This document shows, one piece after another, positions 50,589 through 59,808 of a stretch of 64,000 nucleotides of DNA; the stretch's first letter is position 1; every line of letters starts with the position of its first letter. The DNA lies in assembly GCF_000505545.1 (NCBI RefSeq), contig NZ_AYTB01000013.1:124001-188000 (forward strand). The letters run 5' to 3'. The position numbers and the translations under genes are program-made. Source of the DNA: Kurthia huakuii LAM0618. Its GTDB lineage: Bacteria > Bacillota > Bacilli > Bacillales_A > Planococcaceae. The notes below the pieces were generated by a model. That model had not been told where the DNA came from, made no database searches, and saw only the letters and a program-made list of their open reading frames with translations.

Positions 50589-52232
50589 ATGAAATATGAT
50601 GTCATTATCATAGGTGCAGGGCTCGCTGGGCTTGTTGCAGCAACCGAATTAATTGAACGTGGTAAATCGATTTTATTGCTTGACCAAGAAGGAGAACAAT
50701 CAATTGGAGGGCAAGCATATTGGTCGTTTGGTGGGTTATTTTTTGTCAATTCACGCGAACAGCGACGTTTAGGCGTAAAAGATAGCTTTGCTTTAGCGTG
50801 GAAAGATTGGCGCCATGCAGCTGGCTTTGATCGTTTAGAAGATGAGGATAGCTGGGCGATTCAATGGGCACATGCCTACGTTGATTTTGCGACGCATAAA
50901 AAATATGATTATTTAAAAGAAAAAGGCATCAAGTTTTTCCCGGTAGTCGGTTGGGCAGAACGGGGAGCTATGCTAGCGGGCGGTTATGGGAATTCTGTGC
51001 CGCGCTTTCACATTACATGGGGGACAGGTCCAGGGCTAGTAGAACCGTTTAAACAGCGTGTATTGGCGGCGCGTAATGAAGGACAACTAAGTTATTTAGC
51101 AAGACATCAGGTGACAGAACTGATGATGACAGAGGACGGTGTACAAGGCGTTCGAGGGAATATTTTAGTACAAGATACCGCCGAACGTGGAACAGCAACC
51201 TCGCGCGATGTCGTGCGCTCATTTGACTATATGGCAGATGCGGTCGTCATAGCTTCTGGTGGAATCGGTGCAAATTTAGAACTCGTACGAAAAAATTGGC
51301 CTGCGCGACTTGGGAAAGTGCCCGGCACGATGATTGCCGGCGTGCCGAGTTATGTCGATGGTAAAATGCTTGAAGTAGCTGAAGCAAGTGGAGCGCGTAT
51401 CGTCAATAAGGATCGGATGTGGCATTATACGGAGGGATTGCGAAATTTTGCGCCGATTTGGGAAAATCATGGTATTCGTATTTTACCAGGGCCGTCATCA
51501 TTATGGCTTGATGCAGAAGGCAATCGCTTTGAGGCGCCTAATTATCCGGGCTTTGATACATTGTCAACGTTAGAAGCGATTTGTAAAACCGGCTATGATT
51601 ATTCTTGGTTTATTTTAACCGAAGAAATGATTGAAAAAGAATTTGCATTATCAGGTTCAGAACAGAATCCAGATTTGACGAATAAACGTTTTTTTGATGT
51701 GCTACAACGCGTTAAAAAAGGCGCACCGAAACCTGTACAAGACTTTGTAGAGCAAGGCGTCGATTTTGTTGTGGCAGATGGCGTAAAAGAGCTTGTCGCA
51801 GCGATGAATGACCTAGCTGGCAATGAACTACTTGATTTTTTATCAATTAAGGAGAAAATTTTGAGTCGCGATGGCGAAATTGTGAAAAAACAATCAACAG
51901 ACCTACAAATTCAAACAATTTATCGCGCAAGAGACTATATCGGTGATAAAATAGTACGCGTAGCGAAACCACATCAATTATTAAGCCCAGCTAGTGGTAA
52001 ACTCATTGCGGTACGCCTCAATATTTTGACGCGTAAAACGCTAGGAGGCTTACAAACAAATTTAAACGGTGCTGTCTTAGACGAACAACAACAAGCCATC
52101 AATGGATTATATGCGGCAGGTGAAGCAGCCGGATTTGGTGGCGGAGGTGTTCACGGTTACCGTTCGCTAGAAGGAACTTTTTTAGGTGGCTGTATTTTCA
52201 CGGGATATACAGTCGGGCGTGCAATACCATAG
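50589..52232 (+). CDS. FAD-binding dehydrogenase (fumarate reductase / ketosteroid dehydrogenase-like)
   Basis: A 547-residue flavoprotein. The dinucleotide motif is DVIIIGAGLAGLVAATELIERGKSILLLDQE, followed by the insert SIGGQAYWSFGGLFFVNSREQRRLG, and closing with GLYAAGEAAGFGGGGVHGYRSLEGTFLGGCIFTG. The layout is that of the succinate-dehydrogenase/ketosteroid-dehydrogenase FAD_binding_2 family. No Fe-S subunit or haem domain is present, so it is a stand-alone soluble enzyme. Substrate unknown. AAAGGGGG precedes the ATG. Confidence 0.88.
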   Translation: MKYDVIIIGAGLAGLVAATELIERGKSILLLDQEGEQSIGGQAYWSFGGLFFVNSREQRRLGVKDSFALAWKDWRHAAGFDRLEDEDSWAIQWAHAYVDFATHKKYDYLKEKGIKFFPVVGWAERGAMLAGGYGNSVPRFHITWGTGPGLVEPFKQRVLAARNEGQLSYLARHQVTELMMTEDGVQGVRGNILVQDTAERGTATSRDVVRSFDYMADAVVIASGGIGANLELVRKNWPARLGKVPGTMIAGVPSYVDGKMLEVAEASGARIVNKDRMWHYTEGLRNFAPIWENHGIRILPGPSSLWLDAEGNRFEAPNYPGFDTLSTLEAICKTGYDYSWFILTEEMIEKEFALSGSEQNPDLTNKRFFDVLQRVKKGAPKPVQDFVEQGVDFVVADGVKELVAAMNDLAGNELLDFLSIKEKILSRDGEIVKKQSTDLQIQTIYRARDYIGDKIVRVAKPHQLLSPASGKLIAVRLNILTRKTLGGLQTNLNGAVLDEQQQAINGLYAAGEAAGFGGGGVHGYRSLEGTFLGGCIFTGYTVGRAIP

Positions 52233-52246
52233 GAGGATGTAAGTAG

Positions 52247-52630
52247 ATGAAAAAGTTTAGTTTATTGTTTATGCTAAGTATCGTATTTGTTGTACTGACG
52301 GCATGTAGCCAAGAAGAACCAACACAAACATACGATTTTAAAGCGACAAATAGTGAGTGGGAATCAACTTATAAAGTTGTTCAAGAGCCATCGGTTGGTC
52401 AAAAACAATATGAGTTAACAATCAAGTATATTGGTGACGGTGACTTACCAAAACAAGTAGGCTACGAATTAGCCGAAGAAAAAATTGCGGGTACAGGCGA
52501 ATTATTAGTGAATAATTCCATTACAAAAGGGAATTCATGTAACGAATGTACATTAGCTACAGAAAAAGATAAAAATTTAACGCTAACATATGACGGGAAA
52601 CAAGAAACATTAGTGTTGAAAAAACAATAA
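52247..52630 (+). CDS. small lipoprotein
   Basis: A 127-residue lipoprotein with lipobox VLTAC (Cys20). The mature part is beta-rich (YDFKATNSEWESTYKV, YELTIKYIGDGDLPKQVGYEL) with a close cysteine pair NSCNECTLA that could form a disulphide or bind metal. It follows the flavoprotein gene by 14 bases with AGGAGGATGTAAGTAG before its ATG, so they may be cotranscribed. Function unknown. Confidence 0.75.
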   Translation: MKKFSLLFMLSIVFVVLTACSQEEPTQTYDFKATNSEWESTYKVVQEPSVGQKQYELTIKYIGDGDLPKQVGYELAEEKIAGTGELLVNNSITKGNSCNECTLATEKDKNLTLTYDGKQETLVLKKQ

Positions 52631-52632
52631 GT

Positions 52633-52675
52633 AAAAAGGAAGTAGGAGGTTTAAAAGCCTTAACTTCCTTTTTTT
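52633..52675 (+). terminator. intrinsic terminator
   Basis: AAAAAGGAAGT and ACTTCCTTTTT arms plus T run behind the small lipoprotein. Confidence 0.8.
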
Positions 52676-52706
52676 GTATGTTACAATAATGTGTGAGGTG
52701 AATGGT

Positions 52707-53096
52707 GTGCATAATCGAAGTGCAGTTATAGTGATCGAACAGCGGAATGTAGCGCTCATTAAACGCGTTAAAAATGGCTGCTGCTACTATACTTTTCCCG
52801 GTGGCAAGGTAGAAGAACATGAAACGGTTGAAGAGGCAGCTATTCGGGAAGCTTATGAAGAGCTAGGACTGGTCGTGACGCTTGGGCGTTGTTTTTTACA
52901 AGTACCTTATAATGGCATGCAGTATTACTATTTTGCAAAACGCCAGCGCGGCATCTTTGGCTCGGGGACAGGAGCGGAGTTTATCGCTATGTCACCACAT
53001 GATACATATGAAGCGGTATGGATGCCACTTCAAGCACTATTGCAACACGACATTATTCCGATAGAAGTTGCTCAAAAATTGTTTGAGGAGGCATAG
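52707..53096 (+). CDS. NUDIX hydrolase
   Basis: A 129-residue NUDIX-family pyrophosphohydrolase. The NUDIX box is GGKVEEHETVEEAAIREAYEELG (residues ~33-55), matching GX5EX7REUXEEXGU. The preceding VALIKRVKNGCCYYTFPGG is typical. GTG 52707 is taken as start because AGGTGA lies five bases before it; ATG 52689 has no ribosome binding site. Substrate cannot be told. It lies two bases before the next gene's site and is probably cotranscribed. Confidence 0.85.
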   Translation: MHNRSAVIVIEQRNVALIKRVKNGCCYYTFPGGKVEEHETVEEAAIREAYEELGLVVTLGRCFLQVPYNGMQYYYFAKRQRGIFGSGTGAEFIAMSPHDTYEAVWMPLQALLQHDIIPIEVAQKLFEEA

Positions 53097-53097
53097 G

Positions 53098-53574
53098 ATG
53101 CGACCTAAAATTCAACTAGCTAAAACGCGGTCAGAAAAAATAGCGAATGTGATTGGCTATGCAGCACTGTTATTTTTACTATTCTTTTTCTTCTCCAAAA
53201 TAATGACATTACCAGCAGAAATTCCGCTACATTATAATGGCGATACGGTCGACCGTTATGGCTCGAAATGGACGACGATTATCATCGTTATAATAGCAAT
53301 TGCGCTGCATATTGGAATGACCGTTTTAGAACGAAAACCGCATATTCATAACTATCCAGCGCGTATTAATGAAAAAAATGCGGCGCAGTTTTATCGCGTT
53401 AGCGTTCAAATTTTAAATTACACAAAAAATACAACTGCTGTACTGATGGTGTTTGTAACCTATGACCTGTTACAATTGCATGCACAAGTATCGCCATTTT
53501 TCTGGGTACTACTTATTATGATTTTACTCATACCTGTTTGGGGCTTTATTAAAATGCAGCGTATTCCCGATTAA
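53098..53574 (+). CDS. DUF1648-type membrane protein
   Basis: A 158-residue membrane protein with three or four helices and the N-terminal DUF1648 motif LPAEIPLHYNGDTVDRYGSKW directly after the first helix (YAALLFLLFFFFSKIM). The same motif opens SdpI-type immunity and sporulation-related membrane proteins, though those have more helices. ATG 53098 follows GAGGAGG by six bases, one base behind the NUDIX stop. Function unknown; an immunity-like role is only possible. Confidence 0.75.
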   Translation: MRPKIQLAKTRSEKIANVIGYAALLFLLFFFFSKIMTLPAEIPLHYNGDTVDRYGSKWTTIIIVIIAIALHIGMTVLERKPHIHNYPARINEKNAAQFYRVSVQILNYTKNTTAVLMVFVTYDLLQLHAQVSPFFWVLLIMILLIPVWGFIKMQRIPD

Positions 53575-53615
53575 AAAAACCGCGAAGCTCGTATTATACG
53601 GCTATCGCGGTTTTT
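53573..53615. terminator. bidirectional terminator
   Basis: AAAACCGCGA and TCGCGGTTTT arms between the DUF1648 gene and the convergent thioredoxin gene. Confidence 0.8.
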
Positions 53616-53617
53616 AA

Positions 53618-53944
53618 TTATTTCGCGTCTAATTCGGCGCGTAACATTGGTTGAAGTTGTTCTAATGGAATATGTCCAACAAGTGGCTCATACATCCCAT
53701 TATTTAAAATAACACGTGTATGTGGAATCCCCATTACATCAAATTGTTCGGAAATTTCCGGATGCTCATCAACATTGACTTTCAACACTTGAATATCGTC
53801 ATTATCGCTATCAAGTTGTTCTAGTACTTCTGCGAACATGCGGCAAGGACCACACCACGTGGCCCAAAAGTTTAAAATGACCATTTTATTAGATGCTACT
53901 TGTTCATTTATTTGTTGCGGATTCGTTACATGAATAATTGACAT
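53618..53944 (-). CDS. thioredoxin
   Basis: A 108-residue thioredoxin with the redox site FWATWCGPCRMF and the cis-proline region GIPHTRVI (His replaces the usual Thr before Thr-Arg). It lacks a signal, so it is cytoplasmic. GGGGGAAAGACG precedes the ATG. A second copy rather than the main trxA is possible, because the C-terminus and cis-Pro loop are somewhat divergent. Confidence 0.9.
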   Translation of the reverse strand: MSIIHVTNPQQINEQVASNKMVILNFWATWCGPCRMFAEVLEQLDSDNDDIQVLKVNVDEHPEISEQFDVMGIPHTRVILNNGMYEPLVGHIPLEQLQPMLRAELDAK

Positions 53945-54040
53945 TCGTCTTTCCCCCTACATAAGCTAGGAGTATCATAGCACCGTATTTTCATTTGATG
54001 CAACGAAAGTGCTCACGCTATTACTAAGATAATTGCTAAC

Positions 54041-54075
54041 AAAAAAAGTAGGAACGGTAAAAGTCCTACTTTTTA
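54041..54075. terminator. intrinsic terminator of the lysozyme gene
   Basis: AAAAAGTAGGA and TCCTACTTTTT arms, eight bases after the lysozyme stop. Confidence 0.8.
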
Positions 54076-54082
54076 TGAATGG

Positions 54083-55780
54083 TTACTCGAATTTTGTTTT
54101 ATAAGCACTAACATAGGTGCCATCAGTTGTTTTAAAGCGTGGAACCCCATTTTTATTAAATTCGATATCAGCGATTTGAATGGTTGTACCAACTGGGATT
54201 CCTTTTACTTTCGTTAGTAACTCAACATCACTAAATTCAGAAATAGCTTGTACCGTTTTTACGGTTTTAGGGAAATCTGTTGTGTAATAATATTTTTTTA
54301 TGTCTTCTGGAACAGCGAGTGTATATTCTTTTAATGCAGTCATATATTTACCGCTTGATGTTTTTAAGAATGGCGTCCCAGCATCGGTATATTCAATGCT
54401 ATCAATGACAAATGTACGATCGATACCATAGTTTTTATATACGCTCGTGCGTTCGAAATCATTATAAAGTGTTTGTTCTTTTAATGTAAGGACACGTTCA
54501 GGTACATCTGTAATATAATTTTCAATGTCTGTACGTACTTTTTGCACATATTTTTTATTTGCAGAAATATAGCGCCCATCTGCTAACTCTAAACGCGGTG
54601 TGCCACCATCTGTAAATTCAACGCCAACGATATCTAATATAGCGCCTTTAGTAGCAGCACTAACACGTGTTTGAGATGTAAAGTCGACATTGTCGTATAA
54701 GCTTGCGTCTTTCTTCAATAAAATCTTCTTAGGATTCGTATAATAGAATGATTCATAATTTGCGGTGATTTTTTGCATATATTTTTTGTTTGCAGAAATA
54801 TATTTATTCGTGCCAATTTTTAAACGTGGAACGCCACTTGATGTAAGTGAAATGCCTTGTACTTCAACAACCGAATTTTTATCTAACGTACGGATTTTTT
54901 GGCTATCTGAAAATGTGGTGTTTTTATAGACGCTTGCATCTTTTTTTAGTATGACATGTCCAGGGTTTGTTACGAAGAATTTTGTTGGGTCAATCTCATT
55001 TCCTGCTTCTGTCACAAGTGACGATTTCCCGCGAATATCCCCTAAATCTTGGCTTGGGTGTAAACGATTTAAATCGACATAGCCACCAATGCCGCTGACA
55101 ATTCCTTTATCTGTATATTGCCATAAATCGTAATTATAAGCAGGAGCCGTTGAGCCGTAGCGTGGAATCCACACAAAGTCAGCTTTTGATGTATCTAAAT
55201 TTAATTGATTATATAAATGGTGTGCAATATAGAGACCTACTTTTTTATCTGTATATTTACGTAACTCATCTACATAGGCATTAATAATTGTACGCATGCT
55301 CTCACCAGAAGTTCCGGTCATTTCTTCAACGTCGATAACATACATTTGTGCATCTTTATCAGCACGATTATAGAAGTCGCGAGCTTCTTGACGAGCATCA
55401 GAGCTTGAAACCGCTAAACTATATGAATAAACGCCGAATGGTACGCCATTTGCTTTTGCTTGTTTTTCATATGTACGGTGCATATAGTCCTCAACAGAAC
55501 TACCATATTGTGTACGGATAATCGCAAAGTCAACCGTGTTTGATACTTTGGCCCAATCGATATTTCCTTGCCATTTTGAAACATCGATAATTGTTTCACC
55601 CGTAGACATTGTAGTTGCTTTTGATTTATTTGTTGTATCTGTAACAAAAGGTGTACCTTCCCATTCAACTTGGCCATCTGGTTTGGCTGGTGATAACTCC
55701 TCGGCATTTGCAGCGATTGGTGCCGTTAATGCTGAGGCTAACAATGCGGCAATACTTGCAGAACGTAGTAAACTTTTCAT
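54083..55780 (-). CDS. secreted GH25 lysozyme with four C-terminal repeats
   Basis: A 565-residue exoenzyme. Signal peptide (residues 1-27, ending ANA), a ~35-residue linker, then a glycoside hydrolase family 25 domain (about 62-250) with IIDVSKWQGNIDWAKV, the catalytic acidic pair in YVIDVEEM, and YDLWQYTDKG. Four ~75-residue repeats follow, each of the form ..VLKKDASLYDN..., ...VEFTDGGTPRLEL, RYISANKKYVQKV, like DUF5776 cell-wall-attachment modules. It cleaves peptidoglycan, for remodelling or competition. The start ATG has AGGAGG upstream. No immunity gene is evident. Confidence 0.9.
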   Translation of the reverse strand: MKSLLRSASIAALLASALTAPIAANAEELSPAKPDGQVEWEGTPFVTDTTNKSKATTMSTGETIIDVSKWQGNIDWAKVSNTVDFAIIRTQYGSSVEDYMHRTYEKQAKANGVPFGVYSYSLAVSSSDARQEARDFYNRADKDAQMYVIDVEEMTGTSGESMRTIINAYVDELRKYTDKKVGLYIAHHLYNQLNLDTSKADFVWIPRYGSTAPAYNYDLWQYTDKGIVSGIGGYVDLNRLHPSQDLGDIRGKSSLVTEAGNEIDPTKFFVTNPGHVILKKDASVYKNTTFSDSQKIRTLDKNSVVEVQGISLTSSGVPRLKIGTNKYISANKKYMQKITANYESFYYTNPKKILLKKDASLYDNVDFTSQTRVSAATKGAILDIVGVEFTDGGTPRLELADGRYISANKKYVQKVRTDIENYITDVPERVLTLKEQTLYNDFERTSVYKNYGIDRTFVIDSIEYTDAGTPFLKTSSGKYMTALKEYTLAVPEDIKKYYYTTDFPKTVKTVQAISEFSDVELLTKVKGIPVGTTIQIADIEFNKNGVPRFKTTDGTYVSAYKTKFE

Positions 55781-55986
55781 ATTCTAAACCTCCTAATATT
55801 CTTAACTTTGCCAGTATAACAAAGGAATAAGACAACGACGTTTTATTTTTGTAACAAAACAATCTCAAAATGTTAGTTTAATATGACAATATTATTTATA
55901 ATGTCAAAAAAGTAATAAAAAGTTGTTTGACTTTTCAAAACTTTTCCGATATATTAACACCACATTTAATGAAGGAGTTGGTTGAT

Positions 55987-56550
55987 GTGAAAGTGTTTGC
56001 TGTGATTCCAGATGGACTTTCTAGTGCAAAAATAGAAGAAATTGTTGAAGCGGTTATTGCACGTATTGATGATTTTGATTATGTATGTATTCGTCAACAA
56101 TGGCATAGCGAAACATTGTTGCGTTATCTTTTGACATGTAACGTGAAAAAAGAAAAAATTATTTTGTACGGTAATATCGAATTAGCGGTAAATTATGATG
56201 TAGCTGGCGTACACTTCTTGGCACATGATGATCGTTTAGAAGCTTTTAAACAACAATATCCACATAAATTGGTAGGGCAATCGATTCATACGTTAGAAGA
56301 GTTTCAATGTGTTTCAAATGCCGACTATTTCATTGTTGGTCCCGTGTATCAATCTTTTTCACAACCGACTAAAGAGCCGATCGGGGAAGTTGTATTACAA
56401 AAAATTTGTAACAGCACGAGCGTACCAGTGATTGCAATTGGTGGTATGACCGAAGAAAAGAAAGTATTGTTAGAATCAATTGGCGCAGCAGGAATTGCGG
56501 TATCGACGTCATTTTTTCAACTACCTCTTTTACATAATTTTAAAAAATAA
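55987..56550 (+). CDS. TenI/ThiE-like protein
   Basis: A 187-residue TIM-barrel protein of the thiamine-phosphate synthase family. The barrel elements YDVAGVHFLAHDDRL, LVGQSIHTLEEF, ADYFIVGPVYQSFSQPTKEPIG and VPVIAIGGMTEEKKVLLESIGAAGIAVST match TenI more than ThiE, in which the diphosphate-binding residues differ. TenI is an aminothiazole tautomerase in B. subtilis. GTG 55987 is nine bases from AAGGAG; an ATG at 55969 overlaps that site. It stands apart from the thi transporter operon and lacks a riboswitch. Confidence 0.8.
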   Translation: MKVFAVIPDGLSSAKIEEIVEAVIARIDDFDYVCIRQQWHSETLLRYLLTCNVKKEKIILYGNIELAVNYDVAGVHFLAHDDRLEAFKQQYPHKLVGQSIHTLEEFQCVSNADYFIVGPVYQSFSQPTKEPIGEVVLQKICNSTSVPVIAIGGMTEEKKVLLESIGAAGIAVSTSFFQLPLLHNFKK

Positions 56551-56625
56551 AATACGAACGTATGTTCAAACGCCTTGAAAAGAGGTATAATGGAAACAAA
56601 TCTATAACTAGAAAGTGTGTTGAAT

Positions 56626-57309
56626 GTGTCTTCAGGAAAAACACATGACCGCGTTAATAGCATATTTATTACGCTTTTGGTGTTGGTATTATTTTTTTAC
56701 AATCTAATAAATGATGTTAGCATCCTTTATTTCGTTTTGGGCTTTATGATTGGAACCTTTTATTTAGGGCCGGATTTAGATTTGCGTAGTAATTTATACT
56801 ATCGCTGGGGTGCTTTACGCTTTATTTGGCATCCGTATCAAAACATGTTGTCACATCGCTCAGTATGGAGCCATTTCCCACTAATTAGCGATATTATTCG
56901 CTACATTTGGGTTGGTGTGATGTATAGCATCTTCTTTTTATCGCCATATATCCTATCAAAATATGTGTTAGAAGATATGCAATACATGAATGCAGCCTAT
57001 CTACTGTTGACCATAGCGGTGCTGTTATATGTGACGGCAACGAAGAAAAAATTGCCGAAAAAGTATCGTAAAAAACGTATTCATGTTGATTTCGGTAGCG
57101 TTGTACTTATTTTATTTATTGTCAACAGCGCTTATGTATTAATAAATGGGCATCCATTTTTTATGGAACTAAAAGATCATGCGTTAGCAGATGAGTTACA
57201 TCGCTTATGGGACCCATTTAGCATTTTCTTTTTAGGGAATGTTTTAGCCACAACATTGCACTCCCTGTTAGACATGTTATCAACAGGCTTTAAAAAAATG
57301 AAAAAATAA
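56626..57309 (+). CDS. DUF2227 putative metal-binding membrane protein
   Basis: A ~227-residue membrane protein starting MSSGKTHDRVNSI, the family's conserved N-terminus with a metal-binding His. Further His motifs occur in LGPDLDLRSNLYYRWGALRFIWHPYQ and LSHRSVWSHFPLI, and several hydrophobic helices follow. The start is placed at GTG 56626 from family similarity; GTG 56617 and TTG 56620 are also in frame, and the ribosome binding site (GAAAG) is weak. Function is not established. Confidence 0.8.
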   Translation: MSSGKTHDRVNSIFITLLVLVLFFYNLINDVSILYFVLGFMIGTFYLGPDLDLRSNLYYRWGALRFIWHPYQNMLSHRSVWSHFPLISDIIRYIWVGVMYSIFFLSPYILSKYVLEDMQYMNAAYLLLTIAVLLYVTATKKKLPKKYRKKRIHVDFGSVVLILFIVNSAYVLINGHPFFMELKDHALADELHRLWDPFSIFFLGNVLATTLHSLLDMLSTGFKKMKK

Positions 57310-57445
57310 TGCTGTAGTAAATACCTCGTTATAACAGTAATTTGTTTGTTTTTTCGAAAAACAGACAAAAATTAGACATATTTGATGCAAATAAATCTTT
57401 TTTAGCCGATAATAGATAGTAACAGTAGTTAAAGGAGTGAGCGCA

Positions 57446-57859
57446 ATGATGAAACAAAGTTTAGTAGATGTTTGTGTAGATAACGTGATGTTAACAAGAA
57501 CAGCAGCAGAGATGAGTGAACAAGCCTATCACGCAGCAATCATCGAGGTGGCGCATCATGAATTTGCGCATGGATTGTATACAGGCGCACAATATGATGC
57601 ACTAAAACATAGTTATTTGTCTGTCATTGCACCAGATCGTTACGGAGCCATTGAGCAAATGATGGCTTTACCAATCATGCGAAATCAACGTTTGCAGAAA
57701 ATGAAATTACAAGATAGTTTTGGATATGATATGTTAGTTTATCATCGTGAAGATGGATGGCGTGAAATTATTACGCCACCAGAAATGGCACGCGCAATAG
57801 AATTTCATGCGTTATATGAAGAATGTTGGTACGCGTTACAATCAATGTGTGTATCGTAA
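57446..57859 (+). CDS. small soluble protein of unknown function
   Basis: A 137-residue His/Met-rich protein. Residues 30-50 read YHAAIIEVAHHEFAHGLYTG, and the C-terminus YEECWYALQSMCVS ends with cysteines. I do not recognise the family. The HHEFAHG segment has an HExxH-like spacing but the motif is not exact (HEFAH lies inside it), so a zinc role is only a possibility. ATG 57446 follows AAGGAG by eight bases; ATG 57449 is adjacent. It is followed by a terminator. Confidence 0.65.
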   Translation: MMKQSLVDVCVDNVMLTRTAAEMSEQAYHAAIIEVAHHEFAHGLYTGAQYDALKHSYLSVIAPDRYGAIEQMMALPIMRNQRLQKMKLQDSFGYDMLVYHREDGWREIITPPEMARAIEFHALYEECWYALQSMCVS

Positions 57860-57873
57860 AAATAGAACAACAT

Positions 57874-57918
57874 AAAAAAGCAGAAATCACGGTTTGTTCC
57901 GCGACTTCTGCTTTTTTT
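57874..57918. terminator. bidirectional terminator
   Basis: AAAAAAGCAGAA and TTCTGCTTTTTT arms between convergent genes. Confidence 0.8.
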
Positions 57919-58285
57919 ATTGCAAAATAATTGCTGGATTGAAATAAAGAATCACAAGTGCAGCTAGTCCATAGAAAATCAAAAAGAAAATATTGATTAA
58001 ATGTTCACGGGATTCACGAATATATTTATATTGCATAATAATATCAAATAAATATTGAACGAATAAAATGACTAAAAATAGCCATAGAATATGATATTCG
58101 GTCGTGAAGCTAATGATAACGATAGCTAATAATGCTACCATTAAAATATTTTTCCCGATTCTATGTACATTGTTGACGGGTGCAATCGATAAAATGCTTT
58201 TAGGTACATTAAATTGTTTTCGCACAGTGATTTCTAAAATATACGATGCGATTAATAAAATCAGAATCGTAAAAATAAAATTCAA
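57917..58285 (-). CDS. DUF4181-type membrane protein
   Basis: A ~122-residue membrane protein with four helices. Its opening FTILILLIASYILEITVRKQFNVPKS and the centre ILMVALLAIVIISFTTEYHILWLFLVILFVQYLFDIIMQYKYIRESREH parallel the protein at 59403 (TKFVTKKFNIPQQ, FEYRYRQENKQY). The start is set at TTG 58285, five bases from AGAGGTGG; the frame also contains an upstream GTG at 58303. Function unknown. Confidence 0.75.
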   Translation of the reverse strand: MNFIFTILILLIASYILEITVRKQFNVPKSILSIAPVNNVHRIGKNILMVALLAIVIISFTTEYHILWLFLVILFVQYLFDIIMQYKYIRESREHLINIFFLIFYGLAALVILYFNPAIILQ

Positions 58286-58360
58286 ACTATCCACCTCTTT
58301 CACATGTTCTTATTATAAGCGACAATGAAAAGAAGCGTCCACGCAGGAGCATGACCGATG

Positions 58361-59329
58361 CTAAAAACGCCAAAAATCTAGCGTTTTCGATGATGTATTA
58401 ATCTTTACGGTTCCACCGATTGGAAATGTAAACATAGATTGTGTATGACCAAAGTCTGTATTGTATATAACAGGTATATTTTGTAATGATGGAATTTTGC
58501 GTAATATAAATTCAATTTCGACATCACTCATTTGAGAGGCACGTTGAAAACGTCCAATAATGAGCGCTTGCACATTATGAATATTTTGAAGTAGTGACGT
58601 TAAATCACGCGCAAATATCTGTGGGCGTGTTTCGTAATCGTCTTCAATAAATAACACTTTTTTATCAAACCCGCTCGGCATATAAGGTGTACCTTGTAAT
58701 AAGTTTAGCGTGCATAAATTGCCACCAAACACTTGGCCACATGCTTCTCCTTCATGAAAAACTTTCCAAGTTGTTTGCTCAAATCGGCGATTGTCTTGGT
58801 CAATATACCATTCATCGTCACTCCAATAAGAAGAGGGGGTAACGGTATATGATTCCTCCGAAGTCAGACATTTCAGAAAATTATGTTCGTGATATGAGCG
58901 ACCTTTTTCCATATGGAAGGTTGAAAAATGTGGTCCAGAATACGTGATAAGTCCAGACTTTGTTGTGATTGCTGTTGCGAGTGCCGTAATATCACTAAAG
59001 CCGCAAAGAATTTTAGGGTTTTTCTTTACCAATGTATAATCAATGTATGGTAGAATTTCATTGCTACTAAAGCCGCCGATAGCTGTCAAAATAGCTTTTA
59101 CATTTGGATTTTTAAATGCTTCATGTAAATCATCGATGCGGCTTGCAATAGACGATGAACCGAAAAGGTCGGATTCATAAACATGTTTGCCGAATGTGAC
59201 GACAAACCCAAGCTCTTCTAAACGAGCTTTTGCATTTGCAATTCCAGCGTCTCCTAGAATTTTAGCGCTGGTGCTTGGTGCGATGATACGAATTTCATCA
59301 CCTTGTTGTAATTTCGATGGAACAATCAT
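58361..59329 (-). CDS. LD-carboxypeptidase / MccF-like S66 peptidase
   Basis: A 322-residue S66-family serine peptidase. The N-terminal segment is GDEIRIIAPSTSAK; the nucleophile serine is in CGFSDITAL; the catalytic Glu-His region reads GGNLCTLNLLQGTPY with LFIEDDYE, and the His lies in NTDFGHTQS. Close relatives include LdcA and the microcin C immunity protein MccF. ATG 59329 with GGGGG seven bases upstream is used; a longer frame to 59395 has no site. It sits between two DUF4181 genes on opposite strands. Confidence 0.9.
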   Translation of the reverse strand: MIVPSKLQQGDEIRIIAPSTSAKILGDAGIANAKARLEELGFVVTFGKHVYESDLFGSSSIASRIDDLHEAFKNPNVKAILTAIGGFSSNEILPYIDYTLVKKNPKILCGFSDITALATAITTKSGLITYSGPHFSTFHMEKGRSYHEHNFLKCLTSEESYTVTPSSYWSDDEWYIDQDNRRFEQTTWKVFHEGEACGQVFGGNLCTLNLLQGTPYMPSGFDKKVLFIEDDYETRPQIFARDLTSLLQNIHNVQALIIGRFQRASQMSDVEIEFILRKIPSLQNIPVIYNTDFGHTQSMFTFPIGGTVKINTSSKTLDFWRF

Positions 59330-59402
59330 AGAAACGCCCCCGTATAAAGTTTTTGTAAATAGTATTAGTATATAGGTAAATGAAAGGGAGTACAATCACA
59401 AC

Positions 59403-59768
59403 ATGGATTTATTAGGCTGGATTTTATTTTTTATTCTAGCGGTATTAGTAATGGTTGTCATTACGAAATTTGTGACGAAAAAATTTAACATTCCTCAGCA
59501 ACCTGCTGGAAAGTATGAGCATGTTAATGTGTGGCAAAAACAATTGGAACGAATGTTGTATATCGTTTTTCTCATTGTGTTAATGATTGAAATGTTTATC
59601 GTACAAAATACGCGTCCATTTTCAATCTATGTCTTTATCGTGTTATTTGTCGGGTCACGTATGTTTTTTGAGTATCGTTATCGCCAAGAAAATAAACAAT
59701 ATATTATTTATGGTGTAACACTTGCTTATATGTTAGTGTTCTTTGCGATTATTGATTTTATTGGTTAA
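59403..59768 (+). CDS. DUF4181-type membrane protein
   Basis: A 121-residue membrane protein with four helices: residues 4-24, 50-68, 72-92 and 100-118. The KFNIPQQPAGKYEHVNVWQKQLERM stretch after helix 1 and FEYRYRQENKQY before helix 4 match the DUF4181 pattern and the protein at 57917. The start ATG has GGGAG upstream. Divergent from the LD-carboxypeptidase gene. Function unknown. Confidence 0.78.
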   Translation: MDLLGWILFFILAVLVMVVITKFVTKKFNIPQQPAGKYEHVNVWQKQLERMLYIVFLIVLMIEMFIVQNTRPFSIYVFIVLFVGSRMFFEYRYRQENKQYIIYGVTLAYMLVFFAIIDFIG

Positions 59769-59769
59769 T

Positions 59770-59807
59770 AAAAAAGAGTCTGAGGTATTAGCGCTCAGAC
59801 TCTTTTT
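59770..59807. terminator. bidirectional terminator
   Basis: AAAAGAGTCTGAG and CTCAGACTCTTTT arms with flanking runs. Confidence 0.85.
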
Positions 59808-59808
59808 A

